Both the position numbers and the translations under genes were made by a program. A stretch of DNA of 64,000 nt, taken from contig BROI01000003.1 of assembly GCA_027923505.1 (NCBI GenBank), positions 1-64,000 on the forward strand, given 5' to 3'. The notes under the pieces are model-generated. The model was not told where the DNA came from, did no database searches, and saw nothing but the letters and a program-made list of their open reading frames with translations. Below, in pieces: positions 48,110 to 57,560 of the stretch (position 1 is the stretch's first letter; every line of letters begins with the position of its first letter). The DNA comes from Mayamaea pseudoterrestris (lineage: Eukaryota; Bacillariophyta; Bacillariophyceae; Sellaphorales; Sellaphoraceae).

Positions 48110-49891
48110 TCATCGCAATGAGGACCCTATCCGTAGTTTGCCACCCTTATTACAGTCATAGCAGACAAATCTTTCGCTCTTCGCAGGTTGTTTGCACGGT
48201 CCATATAAGCAGCTCCAGTGATACGCCTTGGCGCAACTTTCGCAAAGAAACAAATGAGCTTTCGTGCTACAATGGCATATGGTGCACTCGCTCTGACACT
48301 TTCCCTTAAGAACCTTGTAAATGTTGGGATTATTGCTCTTCCAGCGGTAGTACTGGACGAGCATGACCTGCATCGGACGGTCCATCATTGCCGCAATCGA
48401 CTGAAAATTCTTGTTCGAATTCTGGCCGTCTTCATTTAAAATGAGCAAATTAAACGTTTCCGCTTCTGTCCCGGTCATGCTAATATTCGCACATTTGGAA
48501 GATGCAATCATCAAATGCAGTCGCTCTTGAGCGGCCGGAACGCTGTAGTTAGAAAGGTGAAGCGCTTCCATTTTCAAAGTTCGACGTTCAAGCGACCCTA
48601 GGGGATGCAAAAACTCCTCGATAGGTTCACCTCGCGCTTCTGCCTCGTCCGCCATGACAGGATTCCAAATACAAGAACAATCGTGATCGGACGGCTCACG
48701 CTTAAAGTTACTATCGACAAGATCGATCTGGAAGTGGGGACCAATCATAATCTTATCGAGCACCCGATGGTCTGTATCTGTCACGAAAGTATTCGGCGTC
48801 TCTCCCCAGGCGGCTGACATGCTCCTTGTTGTGCGACGACAAGAACGCGCACAGTCAGACTTTGCACTGGATGCGACATTCTGTTTTTGTTTCAGGCAGT
48901 GCCTTCGACTACTTCTGACCGACCTAGATGGCGGACTTGTCAATGTGTCTGTGCTGCGCGCAGCAGGTGCAGGCGCTTGTTGTGTGTCTTGGTGAAAATC
49001 AGCAACTTGATCCCTTTCAGACTGAGCAGATGTATTTATGTGCTTTATCGATACACGTGCTGAAGTCGTTGGTACAGGATGATTCCTGCGCACCATCTCA
49101 CGTGCTCCGATAGAAGTTGAATCAATCATTGCCGCGTCGAGCTCCCCGTCGAGTTTTGCTTCAGACACTTGATCTATCCCAAACTCAGTGTATGTGGCAG
49201 CATGCACTGTACCTATTGTCGCTTGTTCATCTGGTACCTCGTGACTTCCGAGCAAGTCCGAATGTGGCTGGACGAGATTTGGATCAGTCGTTGCCGCGTC
49301 GAGAAGTTCTTCAAGTTTTGCTTCATTCCGCTGCTCAGTCTCAAATTGAATGCATGAGGCAGCATGCTTATTAGGTACTGTCGCTTGTTGATCTGGTCCC
49401 TCGTGACTTCTGAGCAGTTCCAAATGTGAATTGAAGATAGTTGGTTCAGTCGTTGCCGCGTCAAACACTGCCTCCTTAATTTCTGCTTCACTGTCAATGG
49501 CTATGTCACGAATTTCCGCCGGTACAGTGTCAAGGGTACACGCCATTTCATCCGCCGAGGCTTTTATTCGTTCGCCCTCTGTCAAAATAGCAAGGATATA
49601 TTCACCTTCCTCATTCGTCAGCACCTTCATGTCCGCACAAAACTGCGTACTCTCGTTCGGGTCTACCACCATAAGGTCGCTATGCAAATCTTTTTCCTCA
49701 GCCGTCGCAACACGGCTAAGTTCTGCCTCATCGCTTTGGATGGGACGGTGGGAGGCATCGCACGGTGGGCCCGGCATTTCTGATTCACGAATTTTAAACC
49801 CTTCGCCAACTTCGACAGTTTCTGGGTCGCGGCCTCCAAGCTCAATGCTGTTATCGCGAACCTGTTCACCCGACACTGGAATAACGTCCAT
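48110..49891 (-). CDS. ELM2-SANT-PHD chromatin protein with three N-terminal repeats
   Basis: One exon, 593 residues. Residues about 144-300 form three tandem units of about 53 residues, starting FDAATTEP, LDAATTDP and LDAAMIDS; the first two are close and the third diverged. After a basic Ser/Arg stretch, an ELM2 domain begins at about 379 (IMIGPHFQIDLVDSNF) and runs through HLSNYSVPAAQERLHL. A SANT-like segment follows (about 470-525: TEAETFNLLILN, then MVLVQ-type YYRWKSN). A C4HC3 PHD finger ends the protein (about 535-580: CTICHCSTKAHLFLCESCAK...YHWSC). ELM2-SANT modules recruit class I histone deacetylases in MTA, MIER and CoREST-type co-repressors, so a nuclear co-repressor role is inferred. 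Confidence 0.8.
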   Translation of the reverse strand: MDVIPVSGEQVRDNSIELGGRDPETVEVGEGFKIRESEMPGPPCDASHRPIQSDEAELSRVATAEEKDLHSDLMVVDPNESTQFCADMKVLTNEEGEYILAILTEGERIKASADEMACTLDTVPAEIRDIAIDSEAEIKEAVFDAATTEPTIFNSHLELLRSHEGPDQQATVPNKHAASCIQFETEQRNEAKLEELLDAATTDPNLVQPHSDLLGSHEVPDEQATIGTVHAATYTEFGIDQVSEAKLDGELDAAMIDSTSIGAREMVRRNHPVPTTSARVSIKHINTSAQSERDQVADFHQDTQQAPAPAARSTDTLTSPPSRSVRSSRRHCLKQKQNVASSAKSDCARSCRRTTRSMSAAWGETPNTFVTDTDHRVLDKIMIGPHFQIDLVDSNFKREPSDHDCSCIWNPVMADEAEARGEPIEEFLHPLGSLERRTLKMEALHLSNYSVPAAQERLHLMIASSKCANISMTGTEAETFNLLILNEDGQNSNKNFQSIAAMMDRPMQVMLVQYYRWKSNNPNIYKVLKGKCQSECTICHCSTKAHLFLCESCAKAYHWSCLYGPCKQPAKSERFVCYDCNKGGKLRIGSSLR

Positions 49892-49964
49892 TGTTTCCGC
49901 ATCTGCACAAACGGACGGACGCTGTTTAGGTCTTCGCTTTATTATCTCAAGTCAAAAATATAGA

Positions 49965-51350
49965 TCACTTACTCTCTTCAATGCCACATAGCAAGTTACG
50001 GTTAGCTTTAATGAAAAATTCATTGCACGACGTACGACGAGTTAGGTCATGATATACCTCACCAGAGTCGGCAATGTATAGGACACAAGCACCAGACGCT
50101 GACTCATCAACGTTTGCATGATGATGCTTTGTCCGCTGCCGCTTGCTCGCTGTGCGTGTTTGCAAGCTTAATCGTCTCTTGTGCTCCTTCTCCTCTAAGT
50201 CGAGTTCGCTTTTCGTAACCAAGTATCTACGACTCTCGATAATATCTTTAACAAGACTGTCAAGCTCGGCTCGGAGCTCCGCAAGAATCTTATTAATCTC
50301 TCCCAGATCTGCAATCGTGAAATTGAACTGCTCCAAAACGTAGAAATAACAAAGAAAGTGGATCCTAGTCTCAGTCAATTTACTCTCGATAATGTCTCGG
50401 TTCGCCTGGTGAAGAAACTCTGGTACGCCTTTTCCAATTGTGGATAGCATGGAGTGCTCCGATGCAAGGAGTGCCTCACGGAACATCGGCCGTTCATTGA
50501 CTGGCACATGCTCTTTCGCCAGAACGAGAAATTGCATCCAGTGATTGTACAAGCGAGTTCGAAAGTCACTTGTATACAAGTTACTTTTGATTGGATCGAG
50601 GTTTTCGCAACGATCGCGCAGTGCTCCAAGGCTTTGTAGTACGGCCGCCACATTTTGCGAGTTATTAGCAAGCAAGTGGAACTTATAACCGCATGTATCA
50701 TCGCCTGCTGTAGGCATTTGAAACACAGCAAAAGCACTCTCGTCCGCGTACAGGATAGGTTGGTCATTCACCGTCGAAGAACTGCTCGACGAGGAAGCAA
50801 AAGCAATGTTCTCGCTCACACTCGCCAATTTTTCCGCGTGCTTTGCGTCATGGTCGACATGTTCCATGGCTCGCAATTCGCCATTATCATTCGAAAGTTC
50901 CGAGTCGCTTGCCGGTGAATTCGACGACTCCTCAGACAAGACTGGTGGATCCTTGGCAGACGGCGCTGCATCGCCGACCACTCCATCATCGTTGTCGTCT
51001 TTTGTATCATTTGCCGCCTCTTTTGCAGACTCAAATGAAGCTTGGCATGTCTTGAGTCGGCATTTGCCCCTCACCAATATATCCAAGCGCTCGTCGCAGT
51101 CTCGACATACGTTGTGTCCTCGCGCGCAGCGAATCACAATGACTTTTTTGCTCACCTTTTGTAGGCAAATGGCGCAGCCAAGCTCAGTCATATCATCATG
51201 CTTTCGAGTCGCACTTACGCCATCCGGAGTCTTAGCTGCATTAATTTCGATTATGCGCTCCTTGTTTGGTAGAGCATAGCTAGATTCATGATTGTTCTCC
51301 TTTTCTGCCAACCCAAGTTGCGCCTCGTCATCCTTGTCACTGTCGCTCAT
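49965..51350 (-). CDS. RING-like zinc-finger protein, paralogue of the gene at 43613
   Basis: One exon, 461 residues from the ATG at 51350 (the open frame to 51365 lacks an earlier ATG). The N-terminus is acidic. The Cys/His module (about 60-110) reads GCAICLQKVS, RCARGHNVCRDCDERL, then GKCRLKTC. This is a better SIAH-type RING start (C-x2-C, C, G-H-x2-C-x2-C) than its paralogue, again ending C-x4-C. A long acidic/Ser-rich linker leads to a helical C-terminal part and a basic tail (KEHKRRLSLQTRTASKRQRT) that may be a nuclear signal. Only 73 bp separate its stop from the next gene's ATG on the same strand. Confidence 0.65.
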   Translation of the reverse strand: MSDSDKDDEAQLGLAEKENNHESSYALPNKERIIEINAAKTPDGVSATRKHDDMTELGCAICLQKVSKKVIVIRCARGHNVCRDCDERLDILVRGKCRLKTCQASFESAKEAANDTKDDNDDGVVGDAAPSAKDPPVLSEESSNSPASDSELSNDNGELRAMEHVDHDAKHAEKLASVSENIAFASSSSSSSTVNDQPILYADESAFAVFQMPTAGDDTCGYKFHLLANNSQNVAAVLQSLGALRDRCENLDPIKSNLYTSDFRTRLYNHWMQFLVLAKEHVPVNERPMFREALLASEHSMLSTIGKGVPEFLHQANRDIIESKLTETRIHFLCYFYVLEQFNFTIADLGEINKILAELRAELDSLVKDIIESRRYLVTKSELDLEEKEHKRRLSLQTRTASKRQRTKHHHANVDESASGACVLYIADSGEVYHDLTRRTSCNEFFIKANRNLLCGIEESK

Positions 51351-51981
51351 GATGTCTACAAGCAATGAGTTCGATAATCAGCGTAGACGATAGCGATGAA
51401 AGGGAAAGAAGCAAGTCAAGAGCTTGTCGTGCGGAAAGATTTGTTTACGCAGGCGGTGCGACGAAATGCCAAAGATTCAAAGCTTGTTTTGGGGTTTGGT
51501 GCACACCTCTCACCTCTACCGGCCAAATCGGACAATGAGCAAGAGTCTTGGAGCTTGCGCGCGCGATACAAAAGACAATCAAGGCAATGAGCGAAAGATG
51601 ATTGTTGCCATGGAGAAAAAGGCTCGAATATCTCGTGTCGTTCTTCCGGCGATGCTCGTTCTTTCGTCGCGTGACGCAGTGTCGCACCACAACTGAAAAA
51701 CTAGCTAGCGTATGCAAGCCAAGGCGGATATTTACCAAAAAGAGATGCGTTGCTGCAACAAGGTCAAACTCTCGAATCATCATGATACGGCTGCCGCCGG
51801 ATGGTTACAAACCTCGAGCGAACGGAAGTAGCGTCGCTTAGCTTGCGCGGCCGACACTTTAATGTCATCTCGCGAGCAAATACTGTACCTTGCGAGATAA
51901 TCGTAATCGTTATCGTATACATTACCTACAACATATTCATCCCCTCCTCAACAAAGCAATACACGCACACAAACTCTTCAG
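51351..51981. other. Intergenic, no supported gene
   Basis: Promoter side of the RING-like gene and 3' flank of SmD3. Several short frames overlap one another on both strands without motifs. Confidence 0.4.
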
Positions 51982-52782
51982 CTACCGCGGCGGCGGCATT
52001 CCATACTGGCCAGGAGGTGGTGGGCCATGGTAACCACCTCGCCCCATTGGCATGTGCGGCGGTCCTCGTCCAGCCATGAACGGCGGACCTCCTCCTCTTC
52101 CACCGTCGAAGCGTCCCGGAAATCGCCCGCGGCCGCCGCCGTCAAAAAATCGTCCTCGTCCGCCGCCGTCGAAACGACCACCACCTCGTCCACCGTCAAA
52201 GCGACCGCCGCCACCCTGCCGACGCTCCGTCGCCTTGCGCAAAATGGCGGCCGCTTGTCCGGCAACCTTGCCGACTCCTTCCGGTGGAGCGCCAGCGTGC
52301 TTGCGCCAGTGCTTGATTCTGTGAGCGTGGAGAAAGTCAATACTAATCAGTTAGAGAAAAGTACCGAACGACTTATGTGCGAATGCGACTCGTTGGCACT
52401 CACCTCGACTCCGAGGAGAATGCAAGAGAGCTACTGATCCAACGCTGCATACTCTCAAAATGTTTGCACACTTTCTCTACATTCTTTGATTCATTCATAC
52501 AAATACATACCTTTGAAACATTGGTGCATGCTGCAGCATTTCCGGAAGACAAATGAACACAATTTCACATCCCCTTAAATACAGTTGCGGCGTCCGTCGC
52601 TTGACGCCATCGGGTCCGGTCACGACGCAATTTTTCAAATACAAATTCATTTGATCCTCGGCTTCAAACAGCAAGCCGCGAATCAGTTGTCCATTCTTGG
52701 TTTCCACCTCCACGACGGCTCCTTCCGCGTCGTGCAGCAACACAATGGGAATGCCGACGCGATTATTTCCGACGACTGACAT
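51982..52782 (-). CDS. SNRPD3: Small nuclear ribonucleoprotein Sm D3
   Basis: Core Sm-ring subunit of U1, U2, U4 and U5 snRNPs. Exons 52782-52511 and 52318-51982, joined across a 192-bp intron, give 202 residues. The Sm fold is complete: GIPIVLLHDAEGAVVEVET (Sm1) and QLYLRGCEIVFICLPEMLQ (Sm2). The joined sequence continues APMFQRIKHWRKHAG as expected. The C-terminal tail has four to five FDGGRG/RGRF units and a GPPPPGQYGMPPPR end, longer than the RG tail of human SmD3 (126 residues). Such tails are targets of symmetric arginine dimethylation and bind SMN. Confidence 0.95.
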
Positions 52783-53085
52783 GAATCAATATACTAATAC
52801 GATAGTAGTAAACGTTGGTGATAGATTTGTATGCCAAGGATTACCGTACAAGTGGCAAGTGCTTTCGAAGGTTGCTTACTCGTCGAATGGCTCGTCGCTC
52901 GCTTGCGAAACGAGCGGCGGCGCGTTTCGTCCGTTTTCGCGCCAATTCCTTCGCGCCATTTCAGTAACGCTACGACAGGTATTTCACCAATGGGAAGCCT
53001 TCGCGTCAAGCGACGAATCGGTGATCACGATTGGGGTGTCACAAAACGCAAAACGCCGCAGCATCAAAAAAAACAAGCAGCCACC

Positions 53086-53247
53086 ATGTCGGAACCAAAC
53101 AAGGACGATAAAACCAAGGACGGCAAAAAGGGAGCCAAGCAGCAGGAGGAGGAACAACCTCACACCAACTTTCTCGTCGTGGATCGCTCGCTGCGACCAG
53201 AAGGCTTTCATTTGGAGCAAGAGTTTGGCGGAAGCGGAAAGAAGTAG
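53086..53247 (+). CDS. Small charged protein, 53 residues
   Basis: ATG in a strong context (ccaccATGt) opens a 53-residue frame. The first half is Lys/Glu/Gln-rich (NKDDKTKDGKKGAKQQEEEQ) and the second half reads HTNFLVVDRSLRPEGFHLEQ. The frame is open upstream to 52831, but that part overlaps the divergent SmD3 promoter. No family recognised; it could be a complete small gene. Confidence 0.45.
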   Translation: MSEPNKDDKTKDGKKGAKQQEEEQPHTNFLVVDRSLRPEGFHLEQEFGGSGKK

Positions 53248-53563
53248 AGACATGATTGAACCGTGTGCGGCCAAACCAAGCGTAACAAACAGCCATGTAA
53301 ATGAATTAGATATTTTGATGAAACAATGACTCTGCTTTTTATTGTAGCTTGTACTTGATCTAGAGGCACGATCGAGGCAGCAGCATGGTCGAATTAGTCG
53401 AATTGCATTCGGAAGGGTGTCAGGCGAAAGATCGTAAATCGCACTGGTTTTCATAATCCGTCGACCGCCATCAAAGCAATCTTGCTCACCTTGCACCTCT
53501 TGCATCAGCAGCACTCTTTGCATCATTTAGCTCTATCAAAAACTCGATCGACGCGCCGTCGAA
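53248..53563. other. Intergenic before plastid bL9
   Basis: No gene seen; contains the 5' flank of the bL9 gene. Confidence 0.4.
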
Positions 53564-54265
53564 ATGAAACGAGCAACAACATTTCTTGCATGTCTCCTGG
53601 CTGCATCACTTTCGTTGCAGCTCGTTGACGCCTTTACACCGTCCTTTATTGGAAGGAAAACATTACTCCAGCAGCCGCAGCAACCTCAATATCCATTTCA
53701 ACATCGACCAATCCATCAAAGCCATGAACAAATGCTATCTACTACGACACTATATGCCAAGAAAAAGTCTGCCACTGCCGCTCCCACCAAACTCCAAGTC
53801 AAGCTACTGAAACCGGTTCCCGGCACGGGTCAAAAGGGCGACGTGGTGCACGTCACGCCAGCCTTTTACCAAAACAAGCTGCAACCAACCCGGGCCGCCA
53901 CATTGATTAGTGACGAGCAAGTTGCCACGGAGCAATCCATTAAGGTGGCGCAAGTGAATGAAATGAATGAAAAAGCGCAAGCGTTGGCGAATACACTTGG
54001 GGCCGACGACTTTGAGTTAATTATTCAACGCAAGGCGGGACCTGACGGACAATTGTTTGGAGGCATTGGACCAAAGGTAGTACTGACGGAGCTGCAAGCA
54101 GTGCTAAAGGACGACTTTCTCAAGAGTGTCAAGGTCAAGAGCCTAGTCGACGACGAAAAAAAGCCGCTGCAGGGTGACATTAAGCACGTGGGATCCTTTT
54201 CGGCAACGCTGGAACTAACCAAGGAGATTACGGCAACCTTTCCAGTCATTGTAAAAGCTGAATAA
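53564..54265 (+). CDS. rpl9: Plastid ribosomal protein bL9
   Basis: One exon, 233 residues. Signal peptide ending LQLVDA|FTPSF (ASAFAP-type, Phe at +1), then a Gln/His/Lys transit region up to about residue 75. The mature part is a complete bL9: KLQVKLLKPVPGTGQKGDVV, then FYQNKLQPTRAATL, a connecting helix, and a C-terminal domain with GQLFGGIGPKVVLTEL. bL9 bridges domains of the large subunit of bacterial-type ribosomes. Nuclear encoding with a bipartite leader places it in the plastid stroma. Confidence 0.95.
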   Translation: MKRATTFLACLLAASLSLQLVDAFTPSFIGRKTLLQQPQQPQYPFQHRPIHQSHEQMLSTTTLYAKKKSATAAPTKLQVKLLKPVPGTGQKGDVVHVTPAFYQNKLQPTRAATLISDEQVATEQSIKVAQVNEMNEKAQALANTLGADDFELIIQRKAGPDGQLFGGIGPKVVLTELQAVLKDDFLKSVKVKSLVDDEKKPLQGDIKHVGSFSATLELTKEITATFPVIVKAE

Positions 54266-54443
54266 GTGCCATTTCAAGACTAAATGAGCTGCTTTTATTC
54301 AGTATACAAGTATATCTGACTCATCCAATTGATCGATTTCGTTCATGTAATTACAATGTAAAGGTTCATGGTTTCATCAATAGAAAACCATCCATGCATG
54401 AAATGAGGACTACTGCTGCCAGATCCACATGCTTTCAAGTCGT

Positions 54444-55544
54444 CTACGCCCACAGCTCCTTCAATGGCTTGAGAGCAGGGTCGGCGCCAAGCTCCATCTT
54501 GGTCATCATATCCCGATCCAGCAAGTATTCCTCAAAGGTTTGCGCCTTGTGGCCGCAAATGTTTTCAATGTCATGTGAAACAAACGCCGACGTTTCCTCC
54601 ATGCCCGTCGACTTGACCTTTTCCAATGCCGCCAAGTCTTGCACGACCCAATGAGGATCGCCGCTCAGCATAATCTCCGTGGTAAACTCGTTGAGTGGCT
54701 GGTCAACGTACGTAATGGGCTTGTTCAAATGCTTGCTCAGCAGGTCGGCAACCTCTTGATCCGTGATTGGTCCCGGACCAGTGAGCTTGTACGTGTGATT
54801 GTAGTGCGGTCGAGGCTCCAACAGCACGCGGACGGCCACTTCGGCAATGTCATTGGGCGAAACGTAATTCACTCCCTTGTTGCCCGACGCACCGTAAAAC
54901 TTGGCCGGCGTTTTGTCTTCACGAATCTCATGGTTTTGAAACTGGAAAACGTTGGACATGAAGTGCGTGGCCTTTAGAATGGTGTAACCAAAGTTCATGC
55001 GAGGCGCCTCCATCATGACGCCCGCGTCGGCAAACGGCGAAAAGTCCAGCTGAGGTGTCGCACAACTGGTGGCGAGCAAGTCGTCCATTTCCGCGTGCAT
55101 CTTGACCAGCGGAACCTCGTAAAACGCTTCATGCGGATTGTAAAACGAAAGTTTGACAAAATGCTTGACTCCGGCCGTTTCGCAGGCGTCCAAAAAGACG
55201 GGAAAGTGCTTCTGCCAGTCCTTGGTGTACGCTACCGTGCAAAGAACCGACTTGACATCCTTCAAAGCGTTCGCATAGGTATCCTCGCGGTCCCAGCTAA
55301 AGACGGCAATCTCCGCTCCCTTGAGTCCCATATCTTCCAGCAGCTCCAACTTGCTCGTGCCTAGACGAACCTGCGGGTAACCCGCGTTCAGTAGCTTTAG
55401 TGCCACGCGATGACCAATAATGCCAGTGCCGCCCGTCACAAAGATGCGACCCGATTCGGGGTCCAAATTGTGAATGCCAAGCATTTCGCCAACGTGGGCG
55501 AGACCGGTCAAGCTCTTGGTGACTGTATCGGTAATCTTGTCCAT
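54444..55544 (-). CDS. NmrA-like NAD(P)-binding reductase, native copy
   Basis: One exon, 366 residues. A Rossmann start (RIFVTGGTGIIGHRVALKLL) with TGxxGxxG, then HFVKLSFYNP and a late helix with DIAEVAVRVLLEPR, typical of atypical short-chain dehydrogenases of the NmrA/isoflavone-reductase type. The substrate cannot be named. The native C-terminus ends ELGADPALKPLKELWA. All but its last 35 bp lies inside the 2982-bp duplicated unit. It is divergent from the UBA-thioredoxin-PUB gene with 327 bp between start codons, so the two may share a promoter. Confidence 0.85.
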   Translation of the reverse strand: MDKITDTVTKSLTGLAHVGEMLGIHNLDPESGRIFVTGGTGIIGHRVALKLLNAGYPQVRLGTSKLELLEDMGLKGAEIAVFSWDREDTYANALKDVKSVLCTVAYTKDWQKHFPVFLDACETAGVKHFVKLSFYNPHEAFYEVPLVKMHAEMDDLLATSCATPQLDFSPFADAGVMMEAPRMNFGYTILKATHFMSNVFQFQNHEIREDKTPAKFYGASGNKGVNYVSPNDIAEVAVRVLLEPRPHYNHTYKLTGPGPITDQEVADLLSKHLNKPITYVDQPLNEFTTEIMLSGDPHWVVQDLAALEKVKSTGMEETSAFVSHDIENICGHKAQTFEEYLLDRDMMTKMELGADPALKPLKELWA

Positions 55545-57460
55545 GGTCGTTCAGTTGCTTGGGATTGTTGTTGATGCTGTTGTGTTGCTGTTGCAATCTT
55601 GCTATCGCTTATCCGTTGTTGTGAGCGAGGCAAGCTGCTGGAGCTTTTGCGAACCGCTGGGTTCGGTTGGTTGTCTCATTTAGCCTTTCCGTGGAAGCTT
55701 GGCGGTTCGCATATGCAATGCATGTGCAATGCGATGCAACGCTTCGTATTGTGGCGATCGAGTACCGATAAGACTCTTTCCAATACCGGAGCGACCTATC
55801 TAGCGCGCGCTGGACGACAACCATCACACATCACATTCGCTTGCCGACAAGCCTCTTGCTTCCATCTCGTCATGGGACGCCCAAGTAGCATGCACTTGGC
55901 ACTCTTATCGCTGGTAGTGCTGCATTGGTCTCTGCTTGCCGAAGGCAAACGAGCCGTGATGCCATGGGGCTGGTCGTCAAGCTTGTCAAGGATTGCCAGC
56001 AGCAGCAAACGCACCGCTGCATCATTCATTCTGCAACGTGGAGGTTACCAGGACCAGGAGCATTCATCATCCATCACTGAGCCAGATCAGGAGGAGAGCC
56101 TTGACGATAAAGTTCGTCGGGCCATGGAAAAGCTTGGTCTCACGCCTCCGGCCGCAGAAGAAGAAACGATCGACGCATCATCTGCAACTACAGCAGAAAC
56201 CACATGCGAGGGAGGCGTCTGCGAAATGCCAACACAGCCTACTACAGAGCAGCAGCAGCAGCAAGACCCCGAAGCATTAGCCGATGTCATTTCATCCAGC
56301 ATGAGCATTGACCGATCACTCGCCATGGCTGCCATTGTTGCAACCGCCACCATGCAGGGCGACAAACATTTGTTCAACGAGGTGGCGGCTCGGCAAATGA
56401 TACTGCAGGAGCTTCAAGTCGTGAGTTCCGTTCCAAAGGATTCCGAGCAAGTGCAGCAACTGGTGCAGCAGGAGGGAATTTCAGTGTTCGAGGCGCGGCG
56501 AGCGCTGGCGTTTGCGGATGGAAACATGGACAATGCGCGCGCCATACTATTGGCTGAGAAGGAAGATTTGAAGCTAAATGAGAAGGAGGAGGCAGACACA
56601 GACACTGAAGTGAAAGAAAATAAAGCTGCACCAGAGGCACCAATCAACTTTCCAACTGTTGAAGTCAAGTCAAACTTTGACCCCACCAAAATGGCACAGC
56701 CAGAAGCGCCTCAGGAGAGTGCAGCACCTCCACAACCAGCCGACAAGTCCAAGGTTGTGTTCGAGGCAACCTCCAAGGACATTCAGAAACTAGTCCTTGA
56801 ATCGCCCGTTCCAGTGCTGCTGGACGTTTATGCGGATTGGTGCGGCCCCTGCAAGGTGTTGGGTCCAGCACTGGAAGAAATGGCCGTCAAGAGCGGTGGA
56901 GCCTTTCGACTGGTCAAGGTCAACTCCGACAATGAACGGCCAGTCTCGGGTGCACTCGACGTGACGGCACTGCCAACCGTCTTTGGCGTCAAGAATGGAA
57001 GAATCGTCAACATGTTTCAGGGAATGCCAAAGTCACAGGAAGCCATGCAGAGTTTCATGATGGGTTTGATGGTGAACGAATCGCACTTTAGTCCGCCACT
57101 AACCGAGGAGCAAAAGCAACAATACGCCGATCTTACCTCAAAGCTGGTCAAAATGGCTGGATCGGCCTGCTTTTCATTCTCGGCGCGCGAAGGACTTCAG
57201 GATCGCGTCACGGCGCAACTGGACAAGCTCGCCGAGCAGACTGGAGACTTTTCTATTGCGGAGGAGTCGGCCCAAGTGTTAAAGTCGCTTCTGTTAAACG
57301 TCATTCGCGATCCGTATGCACCAAAGTTTCGAGTTGTCAAGCTTGACAATAAGGTCATTGCCGCGAAGATTAAGCAGTACCCAGCATGCTTGGCGTTTTT
57401 GAAGAATGTTGGATTTTCCGCAACGTCAGAATCGGAACTTGTTCTGCACAAGAACAAGCC
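54479..57460. repeat. Tandem duplication, unit 1 (2982 bp)
   Basis: First of two head-to-tail copies. It spans the reductase gene minus its 3' end, the shared promoter and the first roughly 530 codons of the UBA-thioredoxin-PUB gene. Every frame I compared on both strands translates identically in unit 2. Confidence 0.97.
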
Positions 57461-57560
57461 GGTCGGCGCCAAGCTCCATCTTGGTCATCATATCCCGATC
57501 CAGCAAGTATTCCTCAAAGGTTTGCGCCTTGTGGCCGCAAATGTTTTCAATGTCATGTGA
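55872..57560 (+). CDS. UBA-thioredoxin-PUB protein, 3'-truncated copy with chimeric end
   Basis: Identical to the intact copy at 58854 through the sequence HKNKPV, then runs across the duplication joint into antisense sequence of the reductase gene. It ends after 33 unrelated residues (from GAKLHLGHHIP to FNVM). It keeps the signal peptide, UBA and thioredoxin domains (active site WCGPC) and nearly all of the PUB domain, but lacks the UBX-like domain and acidic tail. The product would be 562 residues. It may be expressed from its own complete promoter or be removed as faulty. Confidence 0.8.
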   Translation: MGRPSSMHLALLSLVVLHWSLLAEGKRAVMPWGWSSSLSRIASSSKRTAASFILQRGGYQDQEHSSSITEPDQEESLDDKVRRAMEKLGLTPPAAEEETIDASSATTAETTCEGGVCEMPTQPTTEQQQQQDPEALADVISSSMSIDRSLAMAAIVATATMQGDKHLFNEVAARQMILQELQVVSSVPKDSEQVQQLVQQEGISVFEARRALAFADGNMDNARAILLAEKEDLKLNEKEEADTDTEVKENKAAPEAPINFPTVEVKSNFDPTKMAQPEAPQESAAPPQPADKSKVVFEATSKDIQKLVLESPVPVLLDVYADWCGPCKVLGPALEEMAVKSGGAFRLVKVNSDNERPVSGALDVTALPTVFGVKNGRIVNMFQGMPKSQEAMQSFMMGLMVNESHFSPPLTEEQKQQYADLTSKLVKMAGSACFSFSAREGLQDRVTAQLDKLAEQTGDFSIAEESAQVLKSLLLNVIRDPYAPKFRVVKLDNKVIAAKIKQYPACLAFLKNVGFSATSESELVLHKNKPVGAKLHLGHHIPIQQVFLKGLRLVAANVFNVM

